A stretch of 64,000 nt of DNA from Clostridiales bacterium SIT11 (GCA_001299455.1 CYUK01000003.1:1240001-1304000); one strand, 5' to 3'; counted from the stretch's first letter, positions 34,150 to 45,458 are shown. A program made the numbers and translations. Notes: generated by a model from the sequence alone, not told the origin.

Positions 34150-35109
34150 ATGGGCGTACTTAGTAATTTATTGGGGGGACTCTTTTCCAAGAAGGAAAAG
34201 AAGGAGACAGACCTCAAAAAAAACCCAGTAGAAAAAAATGGTTTTCATGAAGTGAAAGAGGAAGGGAGTCTGGAGAAAGAAACCCTGGCCGAGAAAAAAC
34301 CAAGGAGGGAAAAACGGGCCCATGAGCCGTCAAAGGCCAAGAAAAAAGACCGGGGAGCCCTCCGCCGGGAAAGAAAATCCCAAGAAAAGAAGAGTCAAGG
34401 AGAGGAAGAAAAGCCTCTAAAGAAGGAAAAACCCCTAAGGGCAAGGGAAGAAAAGAAGCCAGAGGAAAAACCGAAGGAGGAAAGCCAAGTCCTAGAAAAG
34501 GTTCAAGAGGAAAAAGAAGAAAAAATCCCTGAAGAAGAAAAGAAAATTCCTGAAAAAGACGAGAAGAAGCCACCGGTAACAGAGAGTCCAGGACAAGTCA
34601 AAGAAGATAAGAAGGAAAAATCAGTGGAAGTCCAAGAAGATCTTACGGAAAAAGAAAAACCGGCTCCAAGTAAAGCTGAAACTGAAGAAGAGCCCCTTCC
34701 AGCTGAGGCAGAAACTCTAGAAGGGAAAGAAGAAGCACCGGAAAACCTAAGTCCAAAGCAAGGAGAAGTTGAAAAAATTGTTCCGAAGGTCCAAGAAGAA
34801 CTTGTGGAAAAAGAAAAACTGGAAGAAGTTAAACCAGAAGAAGAAAAGAAGACTCCAGGGGAAGGCCTTGATTTTGCAGCCATAGAAGCCTTAAAACCAG
34901 GAGAAGTTATGGATCTTCCCTCCTATGGGGACATCCAAGACCTGAAAATCAAGAGAGAAGACCCAACCTTCTACGATCTTTCCTTCACTTGTAAGGGAAG
35001 AGATTATGATCGAAAGAGGATCCATAAGAGCATCTTAAGGGGCCATCTAGAAAATTACCAAAAGACAAGGGCCCTGCCCTTAAAGAGCTTTAAGGAAGCC
35101 AACCTATAA
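34150..35109 (+). CDS. Lys/Glu-rich low-complexity protein with conserved-looking C-terminal domain
   Basis: Not recognised. The 319 residues begin MGVLSNLLGGLFSKKEKK, an amphipathic start similar in style to membrane-targeting N-termini, then run about 220 residues of Lys/Glu/Pro repeats (KPEEKPKEES, EKIPEEEKKIPEKD) that should be disordered. The last 80 residues are compositionally normal (GLDFAAIEALKPGEVMDLPS, FTCKGRDYDRKRIH, LENYQKTRALPLKSF) and may fold. No signal peptide or TM. AAGAAGGGGAG precedes the ATG and a strong terminator follows, so it is an expressed single gene. Possible roles include a cytoplasmic scaffold or membrane-associated adaptor; no function is claimed. Confidence 0.7.
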   Translation: MGVLSNLLGGLFSKKEKKETDLKKNPVEKNGFHEVKEEGSLEKETLAEKKPRREKRAHEPSKAKKKDRGALRRERKSQEKKSQGEEEKPLKKEKPLRAREEKKPEEKPKEESQVLEKVQEEKEEKIPEEEKKIPEKDEKKPPVTESPGQVKEDKKEKSVEVQEDLTEKEKPAPSKAETEEEPLPAEAETLEGKEEAPENLSPKQGEVEKIVPKVQEELVEKEKLEEVKPEEEKKTPGEGLDFAAIEALKPGEVMDLPSYGDIQDLKIKREDPTFYDLSFTCKGRDYDRKRIHKSILRGHLENYQKTRALPLKSFKEANL

Positions 35110-35126
35110 AAGATAAAGACAGAGAA

Positions 35127-35161
35127 AACCCCGGCAGAAGGATTTTTATGCCGGGGCTTTT
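35127..35161 (+). terminator. Terminator after the Lys/Glu-rich gene
   Basis: ACCCCGGCA pairs with TGCCGGGG around a loop of about 12 bases, followed by CTTTT. Confidence 0.85.
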
Positions 35162-35193
35162 CATACCTTACCTGGTCAGGGAGTGAGAGAACA

Positions 35194-35221
35194 ATAAAAA
35201 GGCTATGGGAAATCCATAGCC
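35194..35221 (-). terminator. Terminator of the deacetylase transcript
   Basis: GGCTATGG (35201-35208) and CCATAGCC (35214-35221) form a stem, followed on the minus strand by TTTTTAT. Confidence 0.85.
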
Positions 35222-35273
35222 TTTCATCTTGCTCTTAAATTTTCTTCTTAATGGTAAAATTTATTGATTAATC

Positions 35274-36317
35274 TTACTTCAAAATCCCAAAGGAATAGCC
35301 ATTTTCTTCAAAATAATCAATGACCATATCCAGGGAATCGGCAGTTAATTGCTTGTTGTCGGCATCATGGGCCAGGACAACAGCCACCTTGGTTTGTTTG
35401 TTTTGGTGGAGGGATTTGTTGACATAGTCCACCTGGCCTTGGCTGGTGGTGGGCCGGTCAGACCGAGGTTGGGCATCTCCTACCAGGCAGTTCCAGTCAA
35501 TCCAAGTAGCTCCAAGTTTTTCCAGGGCTTGGTCGGGACCATTTTCCAGGCCCTTCCAGGATTGGTGGCCACCAGGATACCGCCAAACGCCACAGGAAAA
35601 GTCCGGGCCAAAGTATTCCTGAAGATATTCCTCTGCTTTTTTGGCCTCATAGGCAATTTGCTTGGCATTGCCCACCCGTCCGGGGTAGAGTTTTTTATAG
35701 TTGTGGGTTAAGCTGTGGGTGGCAATTCCATGGCCTTCCCGTAGAATCCGTCTTAAGACATCTTCATGCTTGTCTGTCAGGTGGTTGCCTACAAGGAAGA
35801 AGGTGGCATGGACACCACGTTCTTTCAAGCGGTCTAGGATTTGAGGGGTAATCTTATTGTTGGGGCCATCATCAAAGGTTAAAAAGACTAATTTTTTCCC
35901 TGTATAGTCTCGTTTTTCCCGGATAATTTCTTGGATTTTCTTGGTGTCATAGGCGTATTTTTCTGCAGACTTAATATGGTTGGACCCCTTGACCAGGTCG
36001 TATCCAAAGGTTGTGAGCTTGTCTCGGCCAATATTGGCAAGGTCTAGGGGGTTTAAGTAGCTGACATTGGACCGGTCGACTTGGCCCTTGTCTTCCCTAA
36101 GCATTTGTTGGTAGTACCAAAGGGCGACATTTGCCTCTAGGTTACTTTTATTGGCAAGCCGGGTCCTGATTCCTCGAAAGGCAGTAAAAACAAGGAAGAG
36201 GAGGAGTAGGCAAAGAATATAAAACAAGCGTCTTCTATTGCGTCGTTGTTTTTTCTTTCTTAAGTATCGTTGCCGCCTTCTCCGGTCTTCTGGACTTCTA
36301 TGGTAATCTTGTGACAT
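35274..36317 (-). CDS. Membrane-anchored polysaccharide deacetylase (NodB homology)
   Basis: A 347-residue type II membrane protein: a very basic cytoplasmic N-terminus, one TM (about 31-47), a stalk, then the NodB domain (about 140-345). Motif 1 is VFLTFDDGPN (catalytic Asp and metal Asp), motif 2 HSLTHNY (metal histidines), motif 3 WRYPGGH, with a late LAHD giving motif 5. It should act outside the membrane on peptidoglycan GlcNAc, as PgdA does for lysozyme resistance, or on another wall polysaccharide. A promoter lies just upstream and its own terminator downstream, so it is monocistronic. Confidence 0.92.
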   Translation of the reverse strand: MSQDYHRSPEDRRRRQRYLRKKKQRRNRRRLFYILCLLLLFLVFTAFRGIRTRLANKSNLEANVALWYYQQMLREDKGQVDRSNVSYLNPLDLANIGRDKLTTFGYDLVKGSNHIKSAEKYAYDTKKIQEIIREKRDYTGKKLVFLTFDDGPNNKITPQILDRLKERGVHATFFLVGNHLTDKHEDVLRRILREGHGIATHSLTHNYKKLYPGRVGNAKQIAYEAKKAEEYLQEYFGPDFSCGVWRYPGGHQSWKGLENGPDQALEKLGATWIDWNCLVGDAQPRSDRPTTSQGQVDYVNKSLHQNKQTKVAVVLAHDADNKQLTADSLDMVIDYFEENGYSFGILK

Positions 36318-36342
36318 CTTATCCCTACTTTCTATGACTACT

Positions 36343-36371
36343 ATTATATAGATAGGAGGAGAAAATTTCCA
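36343..36371 (-). promoter_or_regulatory. Promoter of the deacetylase gene
   Basis: On the minus strand TGGAAA (36366-36371), 17-base spacer, TATAAT (36343-36348). Confidence 0.55.
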
Positions 36372-36412
36372 TCCTATAATTAAGAAAGATTCTCAAAATA
36401 GAAATTTATTTT

Positions 36413-37510
36413 TTATTCTTGATAAAAATCCTGGTCAGAAATCCGGCAAAGCTTCTTTTTTTGGTCTCGAATTTTCAAGAGGCTTTGGATAATAATCTTT
36501 AAAGTAATGTAGAGGGGAGTGGCAATGAGGGCGCCAAGAACGCCAAAGAGGTTCATACAAATTAAGACCACGACAATGACTAGGAAGGGGTGGATATCCA
36601 TTTTACTTCCCATAATATTGGGGGTGATGACATTGGATTCCAATTGTTGGACAATAATCGTCACGACGACGACCTTGATGATCATAGAAAAGTTTACAGT
36701 CATGGCCACGAGGATGGCGGGAATACAACCAATAATGGGGCCGATAAAGGGAATAAAGTTGGTAAAAAGGGCAATAACGGCCATGAGGGCTGCATAGGGG
36801 AGTTTAATAATTAAAAAGCCAATAAACATGAGTCCCCCAAGGATGACAGCGACTAAAAGTTGGCCGGAAATGTAGGTCTTTAAGGATTCGTGGATGGAAA
36901 TTCCCATATGGTTTAGGATTTTTTGGTAGGGTCCTCGGAAGGCGGAGAGAATTTTCTCAGCTAAAAGTTTTTCATCTTTTAAAAGGTAGAAAAGACAGAG
37001 GAGGCCTGTAATAAACTGGGTGGCGAAGTTGCTGACACCAGAAAAAGCCCCTTGGATATAGCTGGGAAGATTGGAGGCGATCTTACGAATAGACTGCTCC
37101 AAGTTTTGGAGCTGGCCTTCCAGGTCCAGGTTTTTTTGCATCCAGTCCATGACCTCGCTGTTATTTTTCAAAAATTGATCCAGGTTTAAGTTATAAGTCA
37201 TAAGCTGTTGGACTTGGCTGATAATGACATTGCTCAAGAGGGCCACCAAAATAGCAATAAGGATGAGGAAGCATAAAAAGGTGAGGAAGGCCGCCAAGGA
37301 TTCATTCTGAATGTATTTATGTAAAAAGAGTTTTAGGGGTCTTAGGGCATAAAAAACATAAAGAGAGAGAATGGTCGGGCCGAGAATGAACAAGATGACA
37401 TTATAGACAGGTTGTAAAAAGCTTTTTGTTAGGCTAAGTAAAAGGATAATGATAAGGACCAGGGAAATATTCAGTAGAACCCTGGTTAGGGTGCGTTTTT
37501 CTTTGTTCAA
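36413..37510 (-). CDS. AI-2E family membrane transporter
   Basis: A 365-residue protein with about eight membrane helices and a long extracytoplasmic amphipathic loop (about 100-150), the layout of the AI-2E/PerM/YdiK family. The segment after TM4 (AALMAVIALFTNFIPFIGPI) with PFIGPIIG is the family signature. Members have been linked to autoinducer-2 export, Na+(Li+)/H+ antiport or are uncharacterised. The start is TTG with AAGGAG 9 bases upstream; it begins 3 bases after the stop of the TIM-barrel-like gene, so both form an operon. Confidence 0.88.
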   Translation of the reverse strand: MNKEKRTLTRVLLNISLVLIIILLLSLTKSFLQPVYNVILFILGPTILSLYVFYALRPLKLFLHKYIQNESLAAFLTFLCFLILIAILVALLSNVIISQVQQLMTYNLNLDQFLKNNSEVMDWMQKNLDLEGQLQNLEQSIRKIASNLPSYIQGAFSGVSNFATQFITGLLCLFYLLKDEKLLAEKILSAFRGPYQKILNHMGISIHESLKTYISGQLLVAVILGGLMFIGFLIIKLPYAALMAVIALFTNFIPFIGPIIGCIPAILVAMTVNFSMIIKVVVVTIIVQQLESNVITPNIMGSKMDIHPFLVIVVVLICMNLFGVLGALIATPLYITLKIIIQSLLKIRDQKKKLCRISDQDFYQE

Positions 37511-37513
37511 ATA

Positions 37514-38251
37514 TTAGTGCTCCTTCTTGTTATTTTGGAGGTTTTCTGCCTTTTGCCCTTCACGATAGCGGGTCATAATTTCGCGAAACAGGCTAGCGGA
37601 AGTAGGGGGTGTATAGGTAATAGAATTGGCTCCAGCGGCGATGGTTTCTAGAATTTGAGACTCTTCAGGGCCTCCTGTGGCAATAATGGGGAAATCAGGA
37701 CCGACAATTTCCCGGCAGTGGCGGACCAGGCTGGCGGTATTTTTTCCTCCGGAGACATTTAGAATCCGGGTTCCGGCCTTGACTTTTCCTTCCACATCAT
37801 CGTACTTGGAAACAATGGTGGCCACAATGGGAATATCCAGGGTTTCATAAAGGGTACGAATGGTTTCGTTGGGCATGGGGGCGTTAACGACAACACCGTG
37901 GGCCCCATGGAGTTCTGCATGGAGGGCGATGTTGACTGTCCGGGTTCCGCTTGTGACGCCTCCGCCGACACCGACAAAGACGGGAACTTGGCTCACATTT
38001 AAAATGGCATCAATAATGGAGAGTTGGGGGGTAAAGGGATAAACGGCCATGACAGCTTGGGCGTTGTGGTTTTCTAAAATAGCCACATCCGTTGAAAAAA
38101 TAAAGGATTTAATTCGTGTTCCCAGGACTTTGATTCCAGAGGCCCTGTAAATAGCTTCAGGGACGGTGACAATATGCCGTTTTAAGGTCCCTTTAATTTC
38201 TGGAACGGACTTTCGATCATCATGTTTTTTGGGAAGATTGTCTTGCGTCAT
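37514..38251 (-). CDS. TIM-barrel-like protein of unknown function
   Basis: Not firmly recognised. The 245 residues alternate beta strands and helices as in a TIM barrel: VMAVYPFTPQLSIIDAI, VPVFVGVGGGVTSGTRTVN, GAHGVVVNAPMPNETI, IPIVATIVS, GTRILNVSGGKNTASLV, FPIIATGGPEESQILETI, GANSITYTPPT. Glycine-rich turns VGGGVTSG and ATGGPEES are of the type that bind a phosphate group, but no diagnostic catalytic set is apparent. Similar proteins are sometimes labelled 'hydrolase' without evidence. The ATG at 38251 follows GAGGTG; a GTG four codons upstream is less likely. It is cotranscribed with the AI-2E-family gene. Confidence 0.6.
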   Translation of the reverse strand: MTQDNLPKKHDDRKSVPEIKGTLKRHIVTVPEAIYRASGIKVLGTRIKSFIFSTDVAILENHNAQAVMAVYPFTPQLSIIDAILNVSQVPVFVGVGGGVTSGTRTVNIALHAELHGAHGVVVNAPMPNETIRTLYETLDIPIVATIVSKYDDVEGKVKAGTRILNVSGGKNTASLVRHCREIVGPDFPIIATGGPEESQILETIAAGANSITYTPPTSASLFREIMTRYREGQKAENLQNNKKEH

Positions 38252-38393
38252 AGGACACCTCACTTTCTAAAAAGTATCATAACATAAAATAGGAAAATAA
38301 TATATTCCCAGGGGGATTTTTGAATCTGGATATTTTCCGGTAAGGTGGGGAAAGAGTCCGGAGAGAAGGGGAGTTGGATTCAGGGAGGGAACC

Positions 38394-38421
38394 TTGACAA
38401 AATGCCACCTTATGGTAGTAT
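38394..38421 (+). promoter_or_regulatory. Promoter of the glycolytic operon
   Basis: TTGACA (38394-38399), 16-base spacer, TAGTAT (38416-38421), about 60 bases before gap. Confidence 0.8.
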
Positions 38422-38481
38422 GAAAAGAGAAAATTTAAGCAATGGGAAATCCAACAATTTGGAGAAAATAAGGAGGAAATA

Positions 38482-39540
38482 ATGACAAAACGCGTGGCAA
38501 TAAATGGATTTGGACGTATTGGACGGGATGTGGTCCGAGGAATCTTCTTAAGAGATGAGCTGGATTTTGAATTGGTCTGTATTAACTGGCGGGGAAGAAA
38601 TACCAAGACACCAGCCAAGGATGGAGGCCACCATCATCCAGATGATTTAAAAACCATGGCCCACCTCTTTAAGTACGACTCTGTCTATCGGAAGTTTCCA
38701 GGAACTATTGAAACCTGGGAAGATGGCCTAGTCATCAATGGCAAAAAAATCCGGGTAACAGACCGGGGCAACCCATCAGAACTTCCCTGGAAGGACCTAG
38801 GCATTGACCTTGTTATTGACTCTACAGGAGCCTTTAACAACCGGGAAGGTGGAGAAAAGCACTTGGAAGCTGGGGCCAAAAAAGTCCTCTTTACAGCACC
38901 TGTTAAGGGAGAAGATGTTACCATTGTTATGGGAGTCAATGATGAAAAGTATGATCCTGAAAACCATGACATCATTTCCAATGCTTCTTGTACCACCAAC
39001 TGTCTAGCTCCTATTACTAAGATTATCTTGGATGAATTTGGAATTGAACGAGGCCTCATGACCACTGTCCATGCCTATACCAACGACCAAAACATCCATG
39101 ACAACCGCCATAAAAAAGACCTAAGACGGGCCCGGGCTGGGGCTGAAAATATTATCCCCACAAGCACAGGAGCCGCCAAGGCTGTAGGCAAGGTCATTCC
39201 TGAAGTGGATGGAAAATTAACTGGGATGGCCTTGAGAGTGCCTGTTCCTACAGGCTCCATTGTAGACGTGACCTTTGAGCTTTCCCGAGAAACGACAGCA
39301 GAAGAAATCAAGGAAGTCATGAAAAAAGCATCTGAAGAGGCCTACAAGGGCATTTTAGGCTACACCGATGAACCTATTGTATCTACAGATATTATTGGAG
39401 ACCCTCGGTCCTCTATTTTTGATGCAGAAGAAACCCTGGTTAAGGATAAAATGGTGAAGATTATTTCCTGGTATGACAACGAATGGGGTTATTCACAAAG
39501 AGTCATCGACCTTGCTGAAATGATTACAAAGAAACTTTAA
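38482..39540 (+). CDS. gap: Glyceraldehyde-3-phosphate dehydrogenase with unusual NAD(P)-loop insertion
   Basis: Oxidises glyceraldehyde 3-phosphate to 1,3-bisphosphoglycerate. The catalytic Cys170 (NASCTTNCLAP) and His in TTVHAYTNDQN are intact, as is the dinucleotide fold GFGRIGR. Instead of the usual ND-L-T/x that ends the second strand, residues 34-39 read INWRGR and are followed by an extra stretch with GGHHHPDD before AHLFKYDSV. That accounts for the length of 352 versus about 335. The aspartate that binds the adenosine ribose hydroxyls is missing, and arginines are in its place, which suggests changed coenzyme preference. First gene of a seven-gene operon; AAGGAGGAAAT precedes the ATG. 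Confidence 0.95.
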   Translation: MTKRVAINGFGRIGRDVVRGIFLRDELDFELVCINWRGRNTKTPAKDGGHHHPDDLKTMAHLFKYDSVYRKFPGTIETWEDGLVINGKKIRVTDRGNPSELPWKDLGIDLVIDSTGAFNNREGGEKHLEAGAKKVLFTAPVKGEDVTIVMGVNDEKYDPENHDIISNASCTTNCLAPITKIILDEFGIERGLMTTVHAYTNDQNIHDNRHKKDLRRARAGAENIIPTSTGAAKAVGKVIPEVDGKLTGMALRVPVPTGSIVDVTFELSRETTAEEIKEVMKKASEEAYKGILGYTDEPIVSTDIIGDPRSSIFDAEETLVKDKMVKIISWYDNEWGYSQRVIDLAEMITKKL

Positions 39541-39549
39541 GGAGGTTTT

Positions 39550-40731
39550 ATGAAGACCTTAGACCAGGCGCAAGTAAAGGGCAAGACTGTCCTTGTTCGG
39601 GTGGACTTTAATGTCCCCATGAAGGACGGGGTCATTACCGATGACCGGCGGATTGTCCAAAGTTTAGAGACCATTGAAGAATTATTAGATAAGGGAGGGA
39701 AAGTTGTCCTCCTAAGCCACCTGGGCCGTCCCAAGGGCGAAGCAAGGGAGGAATTTTCCTTAAAACCTGTAGCAGAAAAACTGGCAGAACTTTTAGGTCG
39801 GGAAGTCCAATTTTTAAAGGATGACAAGGTGGTTTCAGACCAAGTCAAGACCTGGGTCGGGGAATTAAAAGAGGGAGAAGTGGCTCTTTTAGAAAATACC
39901 CGGTTTAATCCTGGAGAGGAAAAAAATGAAGACGACTTTGGGAAAAATCTGGCCAGCCTAGGGGACATCTATGTCAACGATGCCTTTGGGACCTGCCACA
40001 GGGCTCATGCCTCTAATGTGGGCCTGGCAAGCCGTCTTCCTTCCTATTTAGGACGGTTAATTGAAAAAGAATTAAAGGCCTTTCAACCTATTTTAGAAGA
40101 CCCCCAAAGACCCTATTTGGCTATCCTAGGTGGGGCCAAGGTCAGTGATAAGATTGGTATCCTAAACCATTTAATTGACCAAGTAGATGGCCTAGTTGTT
40201 GTGGGGGCCATGGCCTTCACTTTCTTAAAGGCCATGGGACTGGAAACTGGGCACAGCCTGGTGGAAGAAGATAAGCTAGACCTGGCTCGGGACTTAATGG
40301 AAAAAATTGCCGACCGAGAAATTGAATTTATTCTTCCTGTGGATGTAGTTGTGGCCAAGGAATTAAAAGAAGGAATTGCCAGCAAGGTAGTTCCCATTGA
40401 AGAAATTGACAAGGACCTGGCTGGTTTTGATATTGGACCGGAAACGGTAAAACGGATTGCCCTAAGTGTGTCCAAGGCAGCGACAGTCGTCTGGAATGGG
40501 CCGGCAGGGGCCTTTGAAACCAAGCCCTTCGACAAGGGGACAGAAGGCATCGCCCAAGCCCTGGCAGAATCCAAGGCCTTTACAGTCATTGGCGGTGGCG
40601 ATTCCGCTGCAGCCATCCAAGAACTAGGTCTGGAAGACAAGATGGACCATATTTCCACTGGGGGCGGGGCTAGCTTGGAACTCTTAGAAGGAAAAGACCT
40701 GCCAGGCATTGTGGCAGTGGAAAGGAGTTAA
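39550..40731 (+). CDS. pgk: Phosphoglycerate kinase
   Basis: Transfers the acyl phosphate of 1,3-bisphosphoglycerate to ADP. 393 residues, normal length. The signature RVDFNVPMKDG (about 17-27), SHLGRPKG, the hinge VVNP-equivalent YVNDAFGTCHRAHAS, and the C-terminal nucleotide loop VIGGGDSAAAI with STGGGASLELLEG are all present. AAGGAGGTTTT gives a strong site 9 bases after gap. Second gene of the operon. Confidence 0.97.
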   Translation: MKTLDQAQVKGKTVLVRVDFNVPMKDGVITDDRRIVQSLETIEELLDKGGKVVLLSHLGRPKGEAREEFSLKPVAEKLAELLGREVQFLKDDKVVSDQVKTWVGELKEGEVALLENTRFNPGEEKNEDDFGKNLASLGDIYVNDAFGTCHRAHASNVGLASRLPSYLGRLIEKELKAFQPILEDPQRPYLAILGGAKVSDKIGILNHLIDQVDGLVVVGAMAFTFLKAMGLETGHSLVEEDKLDLARDLMEKIADREIEFILPVDVVVAKELKEGIASKVVPIEEIDKDLAGFDIGPETVKRIALSVSKAATVVWNGPAGAFETKPFDKGTEGIAQALAESKAFTVIGGGDSAAAIQELGLEDKMDHISTGGGASLELLEGKDLPGIVAVERS

Positions 40732-40732
40732 G

Positions 40733-41486
40733 ATGGCCAAGACAATTGTTGCTGGAAATTGGAAGATGAACCTCACCATTAGTGAGGCCCAAAAGATGGT
40801 AGCAGACCTTGTGAGCCTAGGGCCCTGTCCAGAGGATGTGACAGGAATTTTAATTCCCAACTTTGTGGCTTTAAAAACAGTGGCCGATGAAATTAAGGGG
40901 ACCAGCTATAAGCTGGGGGCCCAAAATATGAGCAGCGAAGACCAGGGAGCCTTTACTGGAGAAATTTCCTGGGACATGCTGACGGATGTAGGAGCTTCCT
41001 ACTGTATTATTGGCCATTCCGAAAGACGGACCATCTACCTGGAAAATAACAGCCAAATTGAAAAGAAATTGAAAAAAGCCCTGGCTTCCGGTATTACTCC
41101 CATTCTCTGTGTAGGGGAAAGCCAAGAAAAAAGAGAAGCCGGCGAGGCCAAGAAGCGGGTGGAAGGTCAAATCCACCGGGCCACTCTGGGTTTAAAAGAA
41201 GAAGATGTGAAAAAAATCATCATTGCCTATGAACCTCTTTGGGCCATAGGAACAGGGGCTGCAGCCAGTCCTGAAGATGCAGAAGATATGTGTAAAACCA
41301 TCCGGGAATGGATACGGAAGGGCTTTGGCGATGAAGTGGCGGACCAACTTTCCATCCTCTATGGAGGGTCCGTGAAGCCGGAAAATATCCAAAGCTTTTT
41401 GGAAAAAGAAGACATTAACGGGGCCTTGGTAGGAGGGGCCAGCCTCAAGGCCAAGGATTTCTACGCCCTTTGTCAGGAAGTGAGCC

Positions 41487-41497
<11 letters not shown>
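40733..41497 (+). CDS. tpiA: Triosephosphate isomerase
   Basis: Interconverts dihydroxyacetone phosphate and glyceraldehyde 3-phosphate. 254 residues. Active-site residues are visible: Lys in AGNWKMN, His in IIGHSERR, Glu in AYEPLWAIGTG, and phosphate loops YGGSVKPEN and LVGGASL. The frame opens 24 bases earlier inside pgk, but AAGGAGTTAAG and homology fix the ATG one base after the pgk stop. It overlaps gpmI by 11 bases. Confidence 0.97.
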
Positions 41498-44278
<2,781 letters not shown>

Positions 44279-44281
44279 TTC

Positions 44282-44692
44282 TTGAAAGTCTATTTAATCC
44301 GCCATGGAGTGACTGTCAACTATGATGAAAATGGCCCCTTGGCTGACCGGGACCGGTATGTTTCCAAGGAAGGCATGGAAGACCTCTACAAAAAATTTTC
44401 CCACCTCCGCCTGGAATTAGAGGGGCAAAATTTTCGGATTCTCTCCTCTCCTCTTTATAGGACCAGGCAGACAGCCAAGCTCCTCCAAGACTTGACAGGG
44501 ATGCCCTTGGTTGTGACAGACTTTCAAACAGTGACAAAGACGAAAAAGTTAAGAGCTGCCCTAGAAACCTATCCAGAAGATATCTACTGTGTGGTGAGTC
44601 ATGAACCCTTTATTTCCCGGATGATTTGGGACTTTACAGGAGAAAAAGTCCGGGTCAAAATGGGGACCATCCACCCAGTGGACCTAAAATAA
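44282..44692 (+). CDS. SixA-like histidine phosphatase
   Basis: A 136-residue protein of the histidine-phosphatase (phosphoglycerate mutase) superfamily. The catalytic RHG is in VYLIRHGVTVN, the second-arginine region in LSSPLYRTRQTAKLL, and the second histidine in VVSHEPFIS. Its small size and lack of a long insertion match SixA phosphohistidine phosphatases rather than GpmA. The start is TTG, 3 bases after the eno stop and without a strong ribosome-binding site, so it is probably translated by coupling. Given its place in a glycolytic operon, a sugar-phosphate substrate remains possible. Confidence 0.8.
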   Translation: MKVYLIRHGVTVNYDENGPLADRDRYVSKEGMEDLYKKFSHLRLELEGQNFRILSSPLYRTRQTAKLLQDLTGMPLVVTDFQTVTKTKKLRAALETYPEDIYCVVSHEPFISRMIWDFTGEKVRVKMGTIHPVDLK

Positions 44693-44701
44693 GGAGACAT
44701 T

Positions 44702-45226
44702 ATGGAACTAGAAAAGAAAATTCGCTCAATCCCCAACCACCCTATTCAAGGGGTCACTTTTCGAGATATTACCACCCTCTTAAAGGATGGAGACGCCCTA
44801 AGAGAAGCTGTAGACCAAATGTATGAAAAAACTAAGGACCTGGACTATGACTTAGTCCTTGGAATTGAAGCCCGGGGCTTTATTTTAGGGGCTGCCCTGG
44901 CCTATAAAAAAGCTTGTGGCTTTATCCCTGTCCGCAAACCTGGCAAGCTTCCCAGCGACAAACTGACTAAGGAGTACAGTCTGGAATATGGAAACGACGC
45001 CTTGGAAATGCATAAGGACGCTATAAAACCAGGCCAAAAAATTCTCATTGTAGATGATCTTTTGGCCACAGGAGGGACAGCTGGCGCTGTAAAAGAACTT
45101 GTGGAAGAAGCCGGAGGGAAACCCGTAGGTTTTTGTTTTTTAATTGAATTAGACGACCTGGGAGGACGGGAAGATTGCCATCCCTATCCTGTTGTCAGTT
45201 TAATCCACTTTCATGAAGATGAATAA
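44702..45226 (+). CDS. apt: Adenine phosphoribosyltransferase
   Basis: Makes AMP from adenine and PRPP. 174 residues, the usual length. The N-terminal PNHPIQGVTFRDITTLL and EARGFILGAALA hood segments and the PRPP loop ILIVDDLLATGGTAGA (about 115-130) are diagnostic of Apt rather than Hpt or Xpt. ATAAGGAGACATT provides a good site 10 bases after the phosphatase stop. It closes the glycolytic operon, as a terminator follows. Confidence 0.96.
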   Translation: MELEKKIRSIPNHPIQGVTFRDITTLLKDGDALREAVDQMYEKTKDLDYDLVLGIEARGFILGAALAYKKACGFIPVRKPGKLPSDKLTKEYSLEYGNDALEMHKDAIKPGQKILIVDDLLATGGTAGAVKELVEEAGGKPVGFCFLIELDDLGGREDCHPYPVVSLIHFHEDE

Positions 45227-45242
45227 ATAAAACTTGCAGGAG

Positions 45243-45267
45243 CCAGGCTTTGGAGAGCCTGGTTTTT
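45243..45267 (+). terminator. Terminator of the glycolytic operon
   Basis: CCAGGCT (45243-45249) pairs with AGCCTGG (45256-45262), followed by TTTTT. Confidence 0.88.
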
Positions 45268-45299
45268 CCTGGCATCTTTTTGTTTCCCTCCTTCTGTGC

Positions 45300-45445
45300 T
45301 ATAATAAAGGATAAATTCCTTGAGAAAAGAGGCCAGGATTGGGAGCCATCTGGCCTTAAAAAATTGGGGGCGAAATTGGCCCCAAAATCAATGAAAGCAA
45401 AGGAAGCCTTTGACGGGATAAAAACGTGGACATCTTCAAGGCTTG
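45300..45445 (+). promoter_or_regulatory. proS promoter -10 and structured leader
   Basis: TATAAT at 45300-45305 (the -35 is poor) is followed by three hairpins: AGGCCAG/CTGGCCT (45330-45336 with 45350-45356), TTGGGG/CCCCAA (45364-45369 with 45380-45385), and AAGCCTTTGA/TCAAGGCTT (45404-45413 with 45436-45444), the last ending just before the ribosome-binding site. None has a U-run and no T-box sequence is present, so this is not a classic T-box leader. Confidence 0.5.
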
Positions 45446-45458
45446 AGAAAGGAAGACT

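Noticed and set aside
34214-34573. Minus-strand frame of 119 codons, Leu/Phe/Ser-rich
   Set aside because: It is the antisense of the Lys/Glu-rich gene; such composition automatically yields a long open frame opposite. No ribosome-binding site.
40113-40709. Minus-strand frame of 198 codons
   Set aside because: Antisense shadow of pgk; the plus-strand product is unmistakable.
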